A stretch of DNA of 18,840 bases, taken from positions 1 to 18,840 of the forward strand of contig JBGTNI010000023.1 in the NCBI GenBank assembly GCA_041743105.1, in the 5' to 3' direction. Source of the DNA: QHCE01 sp041743105. Lineage in GTDB: Bacteria > Actinomycetota > Actinomycetes > Mycobacteriales > QHCE01. The position numbers and the translations under genes were made by a program. The notes beneath the pieces are model-generated. The model searched no databases. It saw only the letters and a program-made list of their open reading frames with translations, and was not told where the DNA came from. Of the stretch, positions 1-6,441 are shown piece by piece (positions within the stretch are counted from its first letter, which is position 1; every line of letters begins with the position of its first letter).

Positions 1-821
1 GCAACGGCGGCAGCCGCGACCGCGGCGGTGCCGCACGAGCGCGTCTCCCCCGATCCCCGTTCGTAGACACGCAGCTTTATCTGCACGTCAGGGCGGGAGT
101 CAGGGGACGGCATAGCGGTGGCGGAATCTGCGGCGTGAGACACGGCGATGAGTCCGATGTTCACGCCTTCACTGAAGACCGCAGGGTCGTATGTGGGTGC
201 GGTCGCGAAGTCGAACCTAGCCAGCGGAGTCTCGACGAGACATACCGCGTGCGGGTTACCCACATCTACCACCGTCGCGGGCAGGGACGTCCCGTTGACG
301 ATCACGGTGGTGCCCCCGCCCAATCGGGGCAACGCAAGCTCCACAGTGACCGATCCCGCGGTGGGGGTGCTGGTGTCGATGCCGCTCTCGGAGTCGCCGG
401 ATACGGGGTTATCGGATGCAGGACTATCGGATACAGCGCCCCTAAATTCGGAGTGCACGTGTAACTGTTTCACCCCGTCGCGCGTTGCGATAGGCAGGAT
501 GCCAGGCTCGGCGAGACCCTCGGCGACCAAATACTGCCCGAAAACCCGCGCCCCGTTTCCACACATCTCCGGCTGTGAACCATCGGCGTTGCGATAGTCC
601 ATGAACCATTCGGCCGCGCCGGCCTGGGCCACACTCGCGGGGTCCTTCGCCGCCGGCACCACTCGCAGTACACCGTCGCCGCCGATTCCAGCGCGTCGAT
701 CGCACAGCGCGGTGATCTGAGCGACACTGAGATCCAGTTCGGCGTGCAGGTCAGGAAGGATCACGAAGTCGTTTTCGGTGCCGTGTCCCTTAGCGAACGG
801 GATCCATCGTGGCGTGCTCAT
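1..821 (-). CDS. dapF: Diaminopimelate epimerase, 3' end outside window
   Basis: This enzyme interconverts LL- and meso-diaminopimelate in the cytoplasm, for lysine and peptidoglycan synthesis. Reading leftward from ATG at 821 gives MSTPRWIPFAKGHGTENDFV, with the family's N-terminal KGHGTENDF. The first catalytic cysteine lies in EMCGNGAR and the second in RSCGTAA close to the left edge. About 273 residues are visible; the C-terminus and stop are outside the window. The start is the only ATG in this frame at the N-terminus and lies 5 bp after the miaA stop, so co-transcription with miaA is likely. The oddity is a low-complexity Ser/Asp/Pro loop of roughly 20 residues between two beta-strand regions, encoded by 15-bp repeats. 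Both catalytic cysteines are intact, so the gene is probably functional. Confidence 0.95.
   Translation of the reverse strand, partial: MSTPRWIPFAKGHGTENDFVILPDLHAELDLSVAQITALCDRRAGIGGDGVLRVVPAAKDPASVAQAGAAEWFMDYRNADGSQPEMCGNGARVFGQYLVAEGLAEPGILPIATRDGVKQLHVHSEFRGAVSDSPASDNPVSGDSESGIDTSTPTAGSVTVELALPRLGGGTTVIVNGTSLPATVVDVGNPHAVCLVETPLARFDFATAPTYDPAVFSEGVNIGLIAVSHAADSATAMPSPDSRPDVQIKLRVYERGSGETRSCGTAAVAAAAV
398..442 (-). repeat. 15-bp imperfect tandem repeat inside dapF
   Basis: The pentamer cggat recurs at 398, 413 and 428, exactly 15 bp apart, with partly conserved sequence between. On the coding strand the three units give the pentapeptide series VSDSP, ASDNP, VSGDS. The period is a multiple of three, so unit gain or loss would not break the dapF frame. 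It lies in a surface-loop position between the two catalytic cysteines and is absent from the family core. Confidence 0.7.
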
Positions 822-826
822 ACGCC

Positions 827-1819
827 CTACTCTACGGCCCGCGGTCGGTGTGCGGGATCGCCGTCGGAGACCCCCGCATGGACGAGTGGTCCGGCGGCTA
901 TGAGCCGCTGCGCACGATCGGCCACATCGGGCATGGCGCTATCTAGCCACGAGATTCGGTTGTCTCGCCGGAACCACGAGCGCTGACGGCGCACGAACTG
1001 TCTGGTCCGCAGCGCTGTGACCTCGATAGCCTCGACTTCGGTGAGTTGACCGTCCAGCATCTCCAGCACGTGGCGGTAACCCAGTGCGCGACTGGCAGTC
1101 GGACCGTCGCGTAGGCCGCGTGCCTCCAGTTCCCGTACCTCGCTGACCAGCCCGGCGCGCCACATCTGCTGCACGCGGTTGGTGATCCGCTCGTCGAGAA
1201 CAGTCGCTGTGGAGTCCAGTCCCAGGTACACCGTGTCGTACACCGGTTGTGGCGTGCGTAGCTTGGCGGGAAAAGGCGCACCGGTGAGCTCGATGACCTC
1301 TAGTGCCCTAACGATGCGGCGACCATTGCTGGGAAGGATAACCAGTGCCGCCGCCGGGTCGATCGCGGCGAGCTCACGGTGCAGGGCGTAGCAGCCGATC
1401 TGCTGCAGTCGCTGCTCGTACTTGCGGCGGATCTTCGGGTCAGTGCCGGGGAACTCCATCGCGTCCAGCGCCGCTCGCACGTACAAGCCGGAGCCGCCCA
1501 CAATGACGGGGATTCGCCCTGCGGTGCGGAGTCGATCTATCTGTGTGCGGGCGCGCTCCTGGTATTCGGCCACGTTTGCGTTCTCGGTGACCGGCCAGAT
1601 GTCGAGCAGGTGATGAGGCACCCCGCAGCGCTCGCCGTGGGGCAACTTCGCGGTGCCGATATCCATGCCACGGTAGAGCTGCATGGCATCGGCGTTGATG
1701 ACGTCCCCGCCGAGCCGCTGCGCTAGCTGCACGCCCAGCGCAGATTTACCGGTGGCGGTGGGGCCAACCACCGCCACGACGAACCATGGGTGCGGCTGTG
1801 TCTGCGACGAAGGCGCCAC
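827..1819 (-). CDS. miaA: tRNA dimethylallyltransferase MiaA
   Basis: MiaA transfers an isopentenyl group from DMAPP to N6 of A37 in tRNAs reading UNN codons. The protein has the P-loop GPTATGKS (residues 19-26), the NADAMQLYRGMDIGTAK segment holding the catalytic Asp, GVPHHLLDI, GGSGLYVRA, the RRIVRALEV helix and the C-terminal SRALGYRH and TRQFVRRQRSWFRRD tRNA-binding motifs. From GTG at 1819 it has 330 residues, slightly longer than typical. An in-frame TTG at 1861 would overlap ctaB by 26 nt and add 14 poorly conserved residues; I prefer the GTG, which leaves a 16-nt gap after the ctaB stop. No strong ribosome-binding site precedes either start. It sits between ctaB and dapF; miaA-dapF adjacency is known in actinobacteria. 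Confidence 0.93.
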   Translation of the reverse strand: MAPSSQTQPHPWFVVAVVGPTATGKSALGVQLAQRLGGDVINADAMQLYRGMDIGTAKLPHGERCGVPHHLLDIWPVTENANVAEYQERARTQIDRLRTAGRIPVIVGGSGLYVRAALDAMEFPGTDPKIRRKYEQRLQQIGCYALHRELAAIDPAAALVILPSNGRRIVRALEVIELTGAPFPAKLRTPQPVYDTVYLGLDSTATVLDERITNRVQQMWRAGLVSEVRELEARGLRDGPTASRALGYRHVLEMLDGQLTEVEAIEVTALRTRQFVRRQRSWFRRDNRISWLDSAMPDVADRAQRLIAAGPLVHAGVSDGDPAHRPRAVE

Positions 1820-1835
1820 CGCTACACCAGCACGG

Positions 1836-2804
1836 CTATGACACCAACACGTCAACGGCAACGGTGGCGAAGAGCAAGGTCAGATAAGTGATAGAAACGC
1901 GGAACAGCACAATCGGTCGCGGCGCAAGGTCACCCGCGATCACGGCCGCATGCAATCGGTAGGCGTGGAACAGAAACCACGCCCCCAGTACGAGCGCGCT
2001 CGCGCCGTACACCCAGCTCATGCCCAGCGGCCACAGTGCTAGCGAGCAGGCGACCATGGCGACCGAATACATCAGGATCTGCTTGGTCACCACACGGGGC
2101 GCCACTACGACTGGCAGCATAGGAACCCCGGCGCGGGCATAGTCGTCGGCGTAGCGCATCGCTAGGGGCCAATAGTGCGGTGGGGTCCAGAAGAAGATGA
2201 CGCCGAACAGCACCAACGCGGGCCAGTCGAGCGTTCCGGTGACCGCAGCCCAGCCGATCAACACCGGCATGCAGCCCGCCGCGCCGCCCCAGACGATGTT
2301 GTGTCGTGTGCGGCGTTTGAGCACCATGGTGTAGCCCACTACGTAGAACACGATCGCGGCGAGGGCAAGAGCGGCCGCGAGCACGTTGGTGGTGAGCGCA
2401 AGCACGGCGACGGCGAGCACGCCGAGCGTAATGCCGAAGAATAACGCGGCGCGCGGCGTCACAGTGTGACGAGGCAACGGACGAGCCGCGGTGCGGTGCA
2501 TCACCTGATCGATGTCGCGATCGATCACACAGTTTAGGGCGTTGGCACTACCCGCCGCGAGGGCGCCGCCAACGAGGGTGGCAAGCACCACGTCCACAGA
2601 GGGAACGCCCCGCGCGGCTAAGAACATGGTCGGCAGCGTGCTCACCAGCAGCAGTTCGATGATGCGAGGCTTGGTAAGCGCAAGGTAGCTACCCAGCACG
2701 GAGGATATGCGGCGACGACGCGACCGCGAAGTCTGGGACTGATCCCCAGAAGCTTCGGATACGGCGGGCTTGGCGGCGGCCACAGCATCGAGCAATGTCG
2801 TCAC
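1836..2804 (-). CDS. ctaB: Protoheme IX farnesyltransferase (heme O synthase)
   Basis: CtaB is an integral membrane UbiA-family prenyltransferase that farnesylates heme b to heme O for aa3-type cytochrome oxidase. The first prenyl-diphosphate-binding motif is NCVIDRDID (about residues 91-99), and the second Asp-containing loop is YADDYARAGVPML. Several hydrophobic helices and FFWTPPHYWPLA match the family. About 35 N-terminal residues, including a run SRSRRRR, precede the first helix. The reading frame is open back to TTG 2828, but GTG at 2804 follows a GGAGAGG sequence and is the better start, giving 322 residues. In many actinobacteria ctaB lies divergently next to tkt; here about 5 kb of other genes separates them, and miaA-dapF follows directly downstream. 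Confidence 0.94.
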   Translation of the reverse strand: MTTLLDAVAAAKPAVSEASGDQSQTSRSRRRRISSVLGSYLALTKPRIIELLLVSTLPTMFLAARGVPSVDVVLATLVGGALAAGSANALNCVIDRDIDQVMHRTAARPLPRHTVTPRAALFFGITLGVLAVAVLALTTNVLAAALALAAIVFYVVGYTMVLKRRTRHNIVWGGAAGCMPVLIGWAAVTGTLDWPALVLFGVIFFWTPPHYWPLAMRYADDYARAGVPMLPVVVAPRVVTKQILMYSVAMVACSLALWPLGMSWVYGASALVLGAWFLFHAYRLHAAVIAGDLAPRPIVLFRVSITYLTLLFATVAVDVLVS

Positions 2805-2994
2805 GGGACCAGGGACCTCTCCAAGCAACTAGCGCCTTGCGCACAACCCGACGCTCAATCATGGTAACCAGCCAGCAGCGGGAAGCTAAACGGGCCATCG
2901 GTGTGCGATGTCATGTGCTCGGATCATCAGATAGCTGGGCAGGCTACAGCGCTGAGCGAGTGTTCCCAGCTGGCGTCTAGTGAACTTAAAGAGC

Positions 2995-3085
2995 CCGGCA
3001 AATGAGGGGATGCCAAGGCCGCAGGAGCCGCCGCCTACGAAGGTAGGCAAGGTGACGAGAACGCAGGCAGCGTCTCATTTGCCGG
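2995..3085. other. Structured element bounded by a 12-bp perfect inverted repeat
   Basis: ccggcaaatgag at 2995-3006 is perfectly complementary to ctcatttgccgg at 3074-3085. Inside lies a hairpin with a 6-bp stem, gcctac/gtaggc, and a 4-nt loop. A weaker acgc/gcgt stem and GC-rich pairing options fill the rest. On the minus strand it starts a few bases after the serine hydrolase stop and ends about 190 nt before ctaB. No U-tract follows, so it is not a plain intrinsic terminator. It could be a structured 3' UTR or leader RNA, or a MITE-like remnant; I saw no target-site duplication and do not recognise a known riboswitch class. The remainder of the 2805-3090 gap holds nothing I can support. 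Confidence 0.55.
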
Positions 3086-3090
3086 AGCCT

Positions 3091-4527
3091 CTAAGCGCGA
3101 GCGTAGGTGCGAACCGTAGTCTCTCGTGCTCGCGCAGCCCCAGCGGTATGGTCAACGTCGTGATTTTCGCCGCCTCGGAGCCAGCTATACCTGCTGGTCT
3201 CACCGCGTATCGGCTGGATCAGCATGGCTCTCGCCATCGCGTTGGCGACTGACTGCCGGACCGGGTTGATGGAGCCCCAGTCCCGGCTGGGGTGCACCCG
3301 GTTGGTGAGCAAGATTACGAACGACTCAGTCGTTGGATCGATGACCAGCGAAGTGCCGGTATAGCCGTAGTGACCAGCGGTGTAAGGAGTAGACATCTCC
3401 CCCATGTACCAGGGCTGTGCCAGGTCGAACCCCAACCCGTGGCTGTCGTTGGGGAAGGCGCGGTTGAAGTTGGTGAGCATCAGCGCGGTGCTCTCCCGTG
3501 ACAGGATGCGGGCGTGCCCGTAGCTGCCGCCGTTGAGGATGGTCTGGGCGAGCACCGCCAGGTCTGACGCAGTGGAAAACACACCGGCGTGGCCAGCTAC
3601 ACCGCCGAGGTAGTAGGCGTCCTCATCGTGTACGGTGCCTCGGATCGTCCCGCGTCCAGAGCTCGGCTGGTACTCGGTAGCAGCCACCCTGTCCCAGGTA
3701 GACGGTGGCGGGTTGTATCCCGTATCGGTCATGCCGAGCGGCTTGGTAATCCCTTTCCGCACCACCGCGTTCAGCGACTCGCCACTGACCTCCTCGACCA
3801 GCTTGCCTAGGGTGGCCATATTGATGTCGGAGTATCGATACACCGTGCCAGGCGGGTCGAGGGGTTTGATCGCGTACAGCGCGGAGATCCGTGAGTCGTA
3901 GTCCGAGTACGACGTAAGGTTCATCCCGCCAGGCATCCCGGAAGTGTGAGTAAGCATCTGCCGGATGGTGATCGTCTCTTTTCCGTTCGCGGCAAATGGG
4001 GGAAGGTATCGGGCAACCGGAGCTTCTAGGTCAACCTGGCCCATCTGCACCCGCTGCATCACTGCGATCGAGGTGAACAGCTTGGATATGCTGGCCAGGT
4101 CGAAGATGGTGTCTCGCGCCATCGGCACCCATCGGTCGCGCGGTAACTCGGTCGGTGCGGAGTCGACGTAGCGCAGTGCGTAGCCCATCGGCTCGTGGAC
4201 TGGGACCACGCCGCGCCGCCCGGCCAGCACGACCGCCCCCGCGTACAAAGGCCGCCCGTTGGGTTGGACGTCCAGGCCGGTGGCGGTAGCGCTTGCGACC
4301 TCGGCCGCCCCGCGTGAGGACAGACCGGCCTGTAGCGCGGTACCGTGCCGGAGCGTCCGCGGCGGCCGGCCGAGCAGATCGCCCGGGGAATCATCCGATG
4401 TGGACACTGCCGCCGCGGCGGCCGGGGATGCATCCGGCTCGATGGCCGAGGCTGTACAGGGGAGAAGGGCTAGTATCGCGGCCACGATGAGCATGCCGAG
4501 CCGCGAATACCTCATCTTGTGGTTCAA
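3091..4527 (-). CDS. Secreted serine hydrolase, beta-lactamase/class C PBP family
   Basis: This is a beta-lactamase-fold serine hydrolase (PF00144 type), probably exported; its substrate is unknown (esterase, D-amino-acid peptidase or carboxypeptidase are options). Residues 1-28 form a signal peptide: basic start, hydrophobic LIVAAILALLP, then TASA as a likely signal peptidase I site. The nucleophile motif SxxK is SISK in LASISKLFTS, the Tyr motif is YSDIN (YxN-like), HTSG lies between, and GYTGTS corresponds to the KTG-box region. An Ala/Ser/Asp-rich linker joins the signal peptide to the catalytic domain. The start is TTG at 4527, chosen because AGGAG lies 5 nt upstream; the next ATG, four codons in, is poorly spaced. 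It is 478 residues, with a roughly 40-residue polar tail after the domain. Confidence 0.88.
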   Translation of the reverse strand: MNHKMRYSRLGMLIVAAILALLPCTASAIEPDASPAAAAAVSTSDDSPGDLLGRPPRTLRHGTALQAGLSSRGAAEVASATATGLDVQPNGRPLYAGAVVLAGRRGVVPVHEPMGYALRYVDSAPTELPRDRWVPMARDTIFDLASISKLFTSIAVMQRVQMGQVDLEAPVARYLPPFAANGKETITIRQMLTHTSGMPGGMNLTSYSDYDSRISALYAIKPLDPPGTVYRYSDINMATLGKLVEEVSGESLNAVVRKGITKPLGMTDTGYNPPPSTWDRVAATEYQPSSGRGTIRGTVHDEDAYYLGGVAGHAGVFSTASDLAVLAQTILNGGSYGHARILSRESTALMLTNFNRAFPNDSHGLGFDLAQPWYMGEMSTPYTAGHYGYTGTSLVIDPTTESFVILLTNRVHPSRDWGSINPVRQSVANAMARAMLIQPIRGETSRYSWLRGGENHDVDHTAGAARARETTVRTYARA

Positions 4528-4677
4528 GATCGCTCCTAGTGGTAGATGATGTATCGCGCCCGCACCGCGCGAAACTGAGCCAGCTCAGCCTGCCAGCCGG
4601 CGACGATCTCATCCGCCCTGGCACCGGAGTCCACCTGATTACGCATTCGTTCTGAGCCGCTGAGTTTGTCCACCCAG

Positions 4678-4730
4678 GCCTCATGAGGCGAGCGGCGTTC
4701 GCTCGGGATGTCGACCCCGGAGAATCGGGG
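4678..4730 (-). terminator. Hairpin cluster downstream of the ABM gene
   Basis: Immediately after the ABM stop, on the minus strand, three inverted repeats follow in series: ccccg/cgggg (4715-4730), cgagcg/cgctcg with a 5-nt loop (4689-4705), and the perfect palindrome gcctcatgaggc (4678-4689). There is no U-run, so termination or 3'-end protection is an inference. The rest of the 4528-4677 gap shows only a short ctgag/ctcag palindrome (4575-4588) upstream of the serine hydrolase, possibly an operator. Confidence 0.35.
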
Positions 4731-5069
4731 CTAGAGCTCGGGCTTTACGTCGCCGATCCACATGCCATGCAGCCCCATAGTCTCGAGGGAGGATGTGCCG
4801 ACGAGAAACCCGGCCTCGGTAATAGCCGAAACCGTTTGGCGATAAACGGCTGACGACTCCAGACGCTCCGCCGCAGCTGCGGAATCCCACAGCGTAATCA
4901 CCGCACACTCACCCCCATCGCGGACGAAGAAAACTCCAACGAAGCCGTCCTGGCTTTGGAACATGGGAAGCGAACGCTCCCGCGCGAAACGTTCATACTC
5001 ATCCGCCCGAGCCTCGTCGATCTGAGTCCGCCACACCCTGACCAGCGTCGGGTCATTCGTCAGTTCCAT
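4731..5069 (-). CDS. Antibiotic biosynthesis monooxygenase (ABM) fold protein
   Basis: This is a small single-domain protein of 112 residues with the dimeric alpha+beta-barrel ABM pattern: strand LVRVWRTQ, helix ARADEYERFARE, then QDGFVGVFFVRD, CAVITLWDS and a helix AAAERLESS. Members include heme-degrading and quinol monooxygenases and many of unknown role, so the substrate cannot be assigned. The reading frame stays open further upstream (to 5141), but ATG 5069 fits the family N-terminus. It has no Shine-Dalgarno but does have a promoter placed exactly for a leaderless transcript. The gene is transcribed away from the toxin-antitoxin island and precedes the serine hydrolase by 203 bp. Confidence 0.75.
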   Translation of the reverse strand: MELTNDPTLVRVWRTQIDEARADEYERFARERSLPMFQSQDGFVGVFFVRDGGECAVITLWDSAAAAERLESSAVYRQTVSAITEAGFLVGTSSLETMGLHGMWIGDVKPEL

Positions 5070-5075
5070 GTCGAT

Positions 5076-5103
5076 AGGGTAACGGCGAGAGTGCGGGTGT
5101 GAA
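5076..5103 (-). promoter_or_regulatory. Leaderless promoter of the ABM gene
   Basis: On the minus strand TTCACA (5103-5098, five of six matches to TTGACA) is followed after 16 nt by TACCCT (5081-5076, TANNNT type). Exactly 6 nt separate this -10 box from ATG 5069, which places the transcription start at the A of the start codon. No ribosome-binding site is present, consistent with leaderless translation common in actinobacteria. Confidence 0.6.
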
Positions 5104-5140
5104 CCATATCCAGCCTCACGAAGCCACGGCCACTGCACCA

Positions 5141-5220
5141 TTACTAATCAGAACGTAAGTAGCTAGACAAGAGCAGTCTTCTGGCCTGCAAATTTAGCTA
5201 CTTATGGGCTGACTTAGTAA
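5141..5220. repeat. 80-bp long imperfect inverted repeat
   Basis: The arms are 5141-5165 and 5195-5220. From outside inward: ttactaa pairs with ttagtaa, tcag with ctga (one extra c), a 4x4 mismatch aacg/tggg, then the perfect 10-mer taagtagcta with tagctactta. The central 29 nt are unpaired. The element is AT-richer than its surroundings and sits between the divergent ABM gene and the YefM/YoeB operon, at the left border of the island. It could be a MITE-like remnant, a recombination site or an RNA structure. Confidence 0.6.
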
Positions 5221-5271
5221 CAATCTGCTCAGTAGGTCGGTTGCCTGGCACAAGTCACCGGGCGCAATACA

Positions 5272-5293
5272 GTGGTACATTATATTGTACCAC
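5272..5293 (+). promoter_or_regulatory. Palindromic operator of the YefM/YoeB-type operon
   Basis: gtggtaca (5272-5279) and tgtaccac (5286-5293) form a perfect 8-bp inverted repeat around a 6-bp AT centre. Possible -10 boxes TACATT and TATATT lie inside it, so a bound repressor would block RNA polymerase. YefM-type antitoxins are known to bind palindromes with a TGTACA-like core, which fits. A consensus AGGAGG ribosome-binding site (5295-5300) follows directly, 4 nt before ATG 5305. Confidence 0.72.
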
Positions 5294-5304
5294 TAGGAGG
5301 CGAT

Positions 5305-5550
5305 ATGGCGATCACCGCGACTGAAGCACGAAAGAACCTATTTCGGCTGATTGAGCAGGTCAACGATGACCGCAGCCCCGTCGAAATCGTGTCGCGGCGT
5401 GGTAGCGCGGTGCTGATCTCGCTGGCGGACTACCAAGCACTGCAAGAGACTGCTCACCTCCTGCGTTCCCCGGCAAACGCCAAACGGCTGCTGGAAAGCC
5501 TCGCGCAAGCGCGACGGGGTGAACGCCAAGAGCACCCTTTGACGCGATGA
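5305..5550 (+). CDS. yefM: Phd/YefM-family antitoxin
   Basis: This 81-residue antitoxin neutralises the toxin encoded next to it and likely represses the operon. It begins MAITATEARKNLFRLIEQVN, the family's N-terminal DNA-binding and dimerisation pattern, followed by EIVSRRGSAVLIS, LADYQALQETAHLL and a charged C-terminal tail that would wrap the toxin. ATG 5305 is chosen because AGGAGG lies 4 nt upstream; an in-frame GTG at 5272 lies in the operator and is rejected. Its stop overlaps the toxin start by 4 nt (ATGA), indicating translational coupling. Confidence 0.92.
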   Translation: MAITATEARKNLFRLIEQVNDDRSPVEIVSRRGSAVLISLADYQALQETAHLLRSPANAKRLLESLAQARRGERQEHPLTR

Positions 5551-5804
5551 GGTTGGTTTTTACGCCAGATGGTTGGCAGGACTACAACCATTGGCTGTCA
5601 ACTGATCGGACCACCCTGAAACGGATCAACCGACTCATCGACGATGTACTCCGGGATCCGTTCAGCGGTATCGGCAAGCCGGAGCGGCTTCGCTATGAGT
5701 TTGCCGGATGTTGGTCCAGACGCATCGACAACGAGCACCGTCTCGTGTACCTGGTCGACGGCGACGACATCGTGATCGTGCAAGCCCGCTACCGCTACGC
5801 GTAG
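5547..5804 (+). CDS. yoeB: YoeB-family ribosome-dependent mRNase toxin, H83R variant
   Basis: YoeB toxins bind the ribosomal A site and cleave mRNA. The 85-residue protein aligns without gaps to the usual family length: WQDYNHW, INRLIDD, DPFSGIGKPERL, GCWSRRIDNEHRLVY and a C-terminal RYRYA. The catalytic Glu46 (in GKPE), Arg65 (in EHRLVY) and Tyr84 are present. Position 83, normally the catalytic His of the terminal RYHY, is Arg (CGC, 5793-5795). The nearby degenerate copy at 6442-6681 still has CAC here, so Arg is probably a derived change in this copy. The toxin may be weakened, but the fold and antitoxin-binding surface look complete. Confidence 0.92.
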   Translation: MRLVFTPDGWQDYNHWLSTDRTTLKRINRLIDDVLRDPFSGIGKPERLRYEFAGCWSRRIDNEHRLVYLVDGDDIVIVQARYRYA

Positions 5805-5824
5805 GCACTGGCATACCGGGGCGC

Positions 5825-6112
5825 TCAAGCGGCTAAGTACCGTTCCAGAGCATCTCTAGCAATCTCGGAAACAGTTCTACCTTCCCGTGCAGCCCTTAGG
5901 TCGGCTTTGGCGCGTAGCTGAGATGGAACCCGAAAAGTTACTTGAGGCGAGTTCTGACCTCCGGAAAGCGAGGGACGACCCCGTCCGATATGTACCACTG
6001 AACCAACGTCGAGATCGTAACCTGCTTCGGCTTCGTCCGCTAACCGCTCGGCCACATCGTCGGTTATCTGCACCCCTGAGCTGGTGGTATGAGTTGACTG
6101 ATCCTGACTCAT
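5825..6112 (-). CDS. Ribbon-helix-helix antitoxin (second TA module)
   Basis: This is a 95-residue protein whose C-terminal half, QVTFRVPSQLRAKADL then EGRTVSEIARDALERYL, is a ribbon-helix-helix DNA-binding fold of the CopG/MetJ type. The acidic N-terminal half (DDVAERLADEAEAGYDLD) could contact the toxin. ATG at 6112 overlaps the stop of the upstream gene by 4 nt (ATGA) and follows AAGGA at good spacing; the longer frame to 6145 is therefore unlikely. Gene order is toxin first, antitoxin second. It converges tail-to-tail with yoeB, 20 bp away. The protein probably represses its own operon through the palindrome at 6391-6403. Confidence 0.78.
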   Translation of the reverse strand: MSQDQSTHTTSSGVQITDDVAERLADEAEAGYDLDVGSVVHIGRGRPSLSGGQNSPQVTFRVPSQLRAKADLRAAREGRTVSEIARDALERYLAA

Positions 6113-6381
6113 GAGTCCTTTCCTCTCTGATAGGCGGCCTGCCACTTAACTCTTAGATCCATCACGTGGATTACGAGAAGTCCATGTCCGGTTCCAACCG
6201 CAACGACTTCTAAGGCTCGACCGGTCGGATCGTCTCCAAGGAATATCAAGCGATCGTCTGAAACTGGAGAGTTTTCTGGCGCGGGTTGACGTATGACCAA
6301 GTAGGGATGTTCTACGACATGTCTCGCTCTCGCTCGGCCGACCTTGTGACGCCTCGCCGATTGGGCGAACTCGATCTCCAC
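6109..6381 (-). CDS. Putative toxin paired with RHH antitoxin (BrnT-like size and layout)
   Basis: The 90-residue protein starts MEIEFAQSARRHKVGRAR and continues through HVVEHPYLVIRQ, DRLIFLGDDPTGRALEVVAV, LLVIHVMDLR and a final YQRG. The pattern of a basic N-terminal helix followed by a beta-hairpin core resembles BrnT/RelE-type RNase toxins, but identity to BrnT itself is not established. Placing directly before an RHH gene with an ATGA overlap supports a type II toxin-antitoxin pair. GTG 6381 is chosen because it gives the conserved-looking N-terminus and is placed for a leaderless transcript; TTG 6402 lies within the promoter. Expression of a toxin from the first position would have to rely on antitoxin excess by coupling or autorepression. 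Confidence 0.62.
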   Translation of the reverse strand: MEIEFAQSARRHKVGRARARHVVEHPYLVIRQPAPENSPVSDDRLIFLGDDPTGRALEVVAVGTGHGLLVIHVMDLRVKWQAAYQRGKDS

Positions 6382-6387
6382 TACCTG

Positions 6388-6415
6388 ATTATTGCACTGC
6401 AATATTTGGTGTCAA
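6388..6415 (-). promoter_or_regulatory. Promoter with embedded palindrome for the second TA module
   Basis: On the minus strand a perfect TTGACA (6415-6410) is followed after 16 nt by AATAAT (6393-6388), and 6 nt later by GTG 6381, so the transcript would be leaderless. Between and partly over these boxes sits attgca-c-tgcaat (6391-6403), a perfect 13-bp palindrome touching the -10 element. A ribbon-helix-helix dimer bound there would block transcription. This is the best-matching promoter in the window. Confidence 0.7.
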
Positions 6416-6441
6416 GGTTTCCAAGAACATGCCTGTGCTCA

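Noticed and set aside
148..597. Long plus-strand open frame near the left edge
   Set aside because: It is the antisense shadow of dapF, whose minus-strand translation has both catalytic motifs.
4440..4527. Lipoprotein signal on the serine hydrolase (Cys in LLPC)
   Set aside because: Pro before the Cys does not fit the lipobox, and TASA just after it is a better signal peptidase I site.
5272..5304. GTG start extending the YefM-type antitoxin
   Set aside because: The extension lies entirely in the palindromic operator and ribosome-binding site; ATG 5305 has AGGAGG at the right distance.
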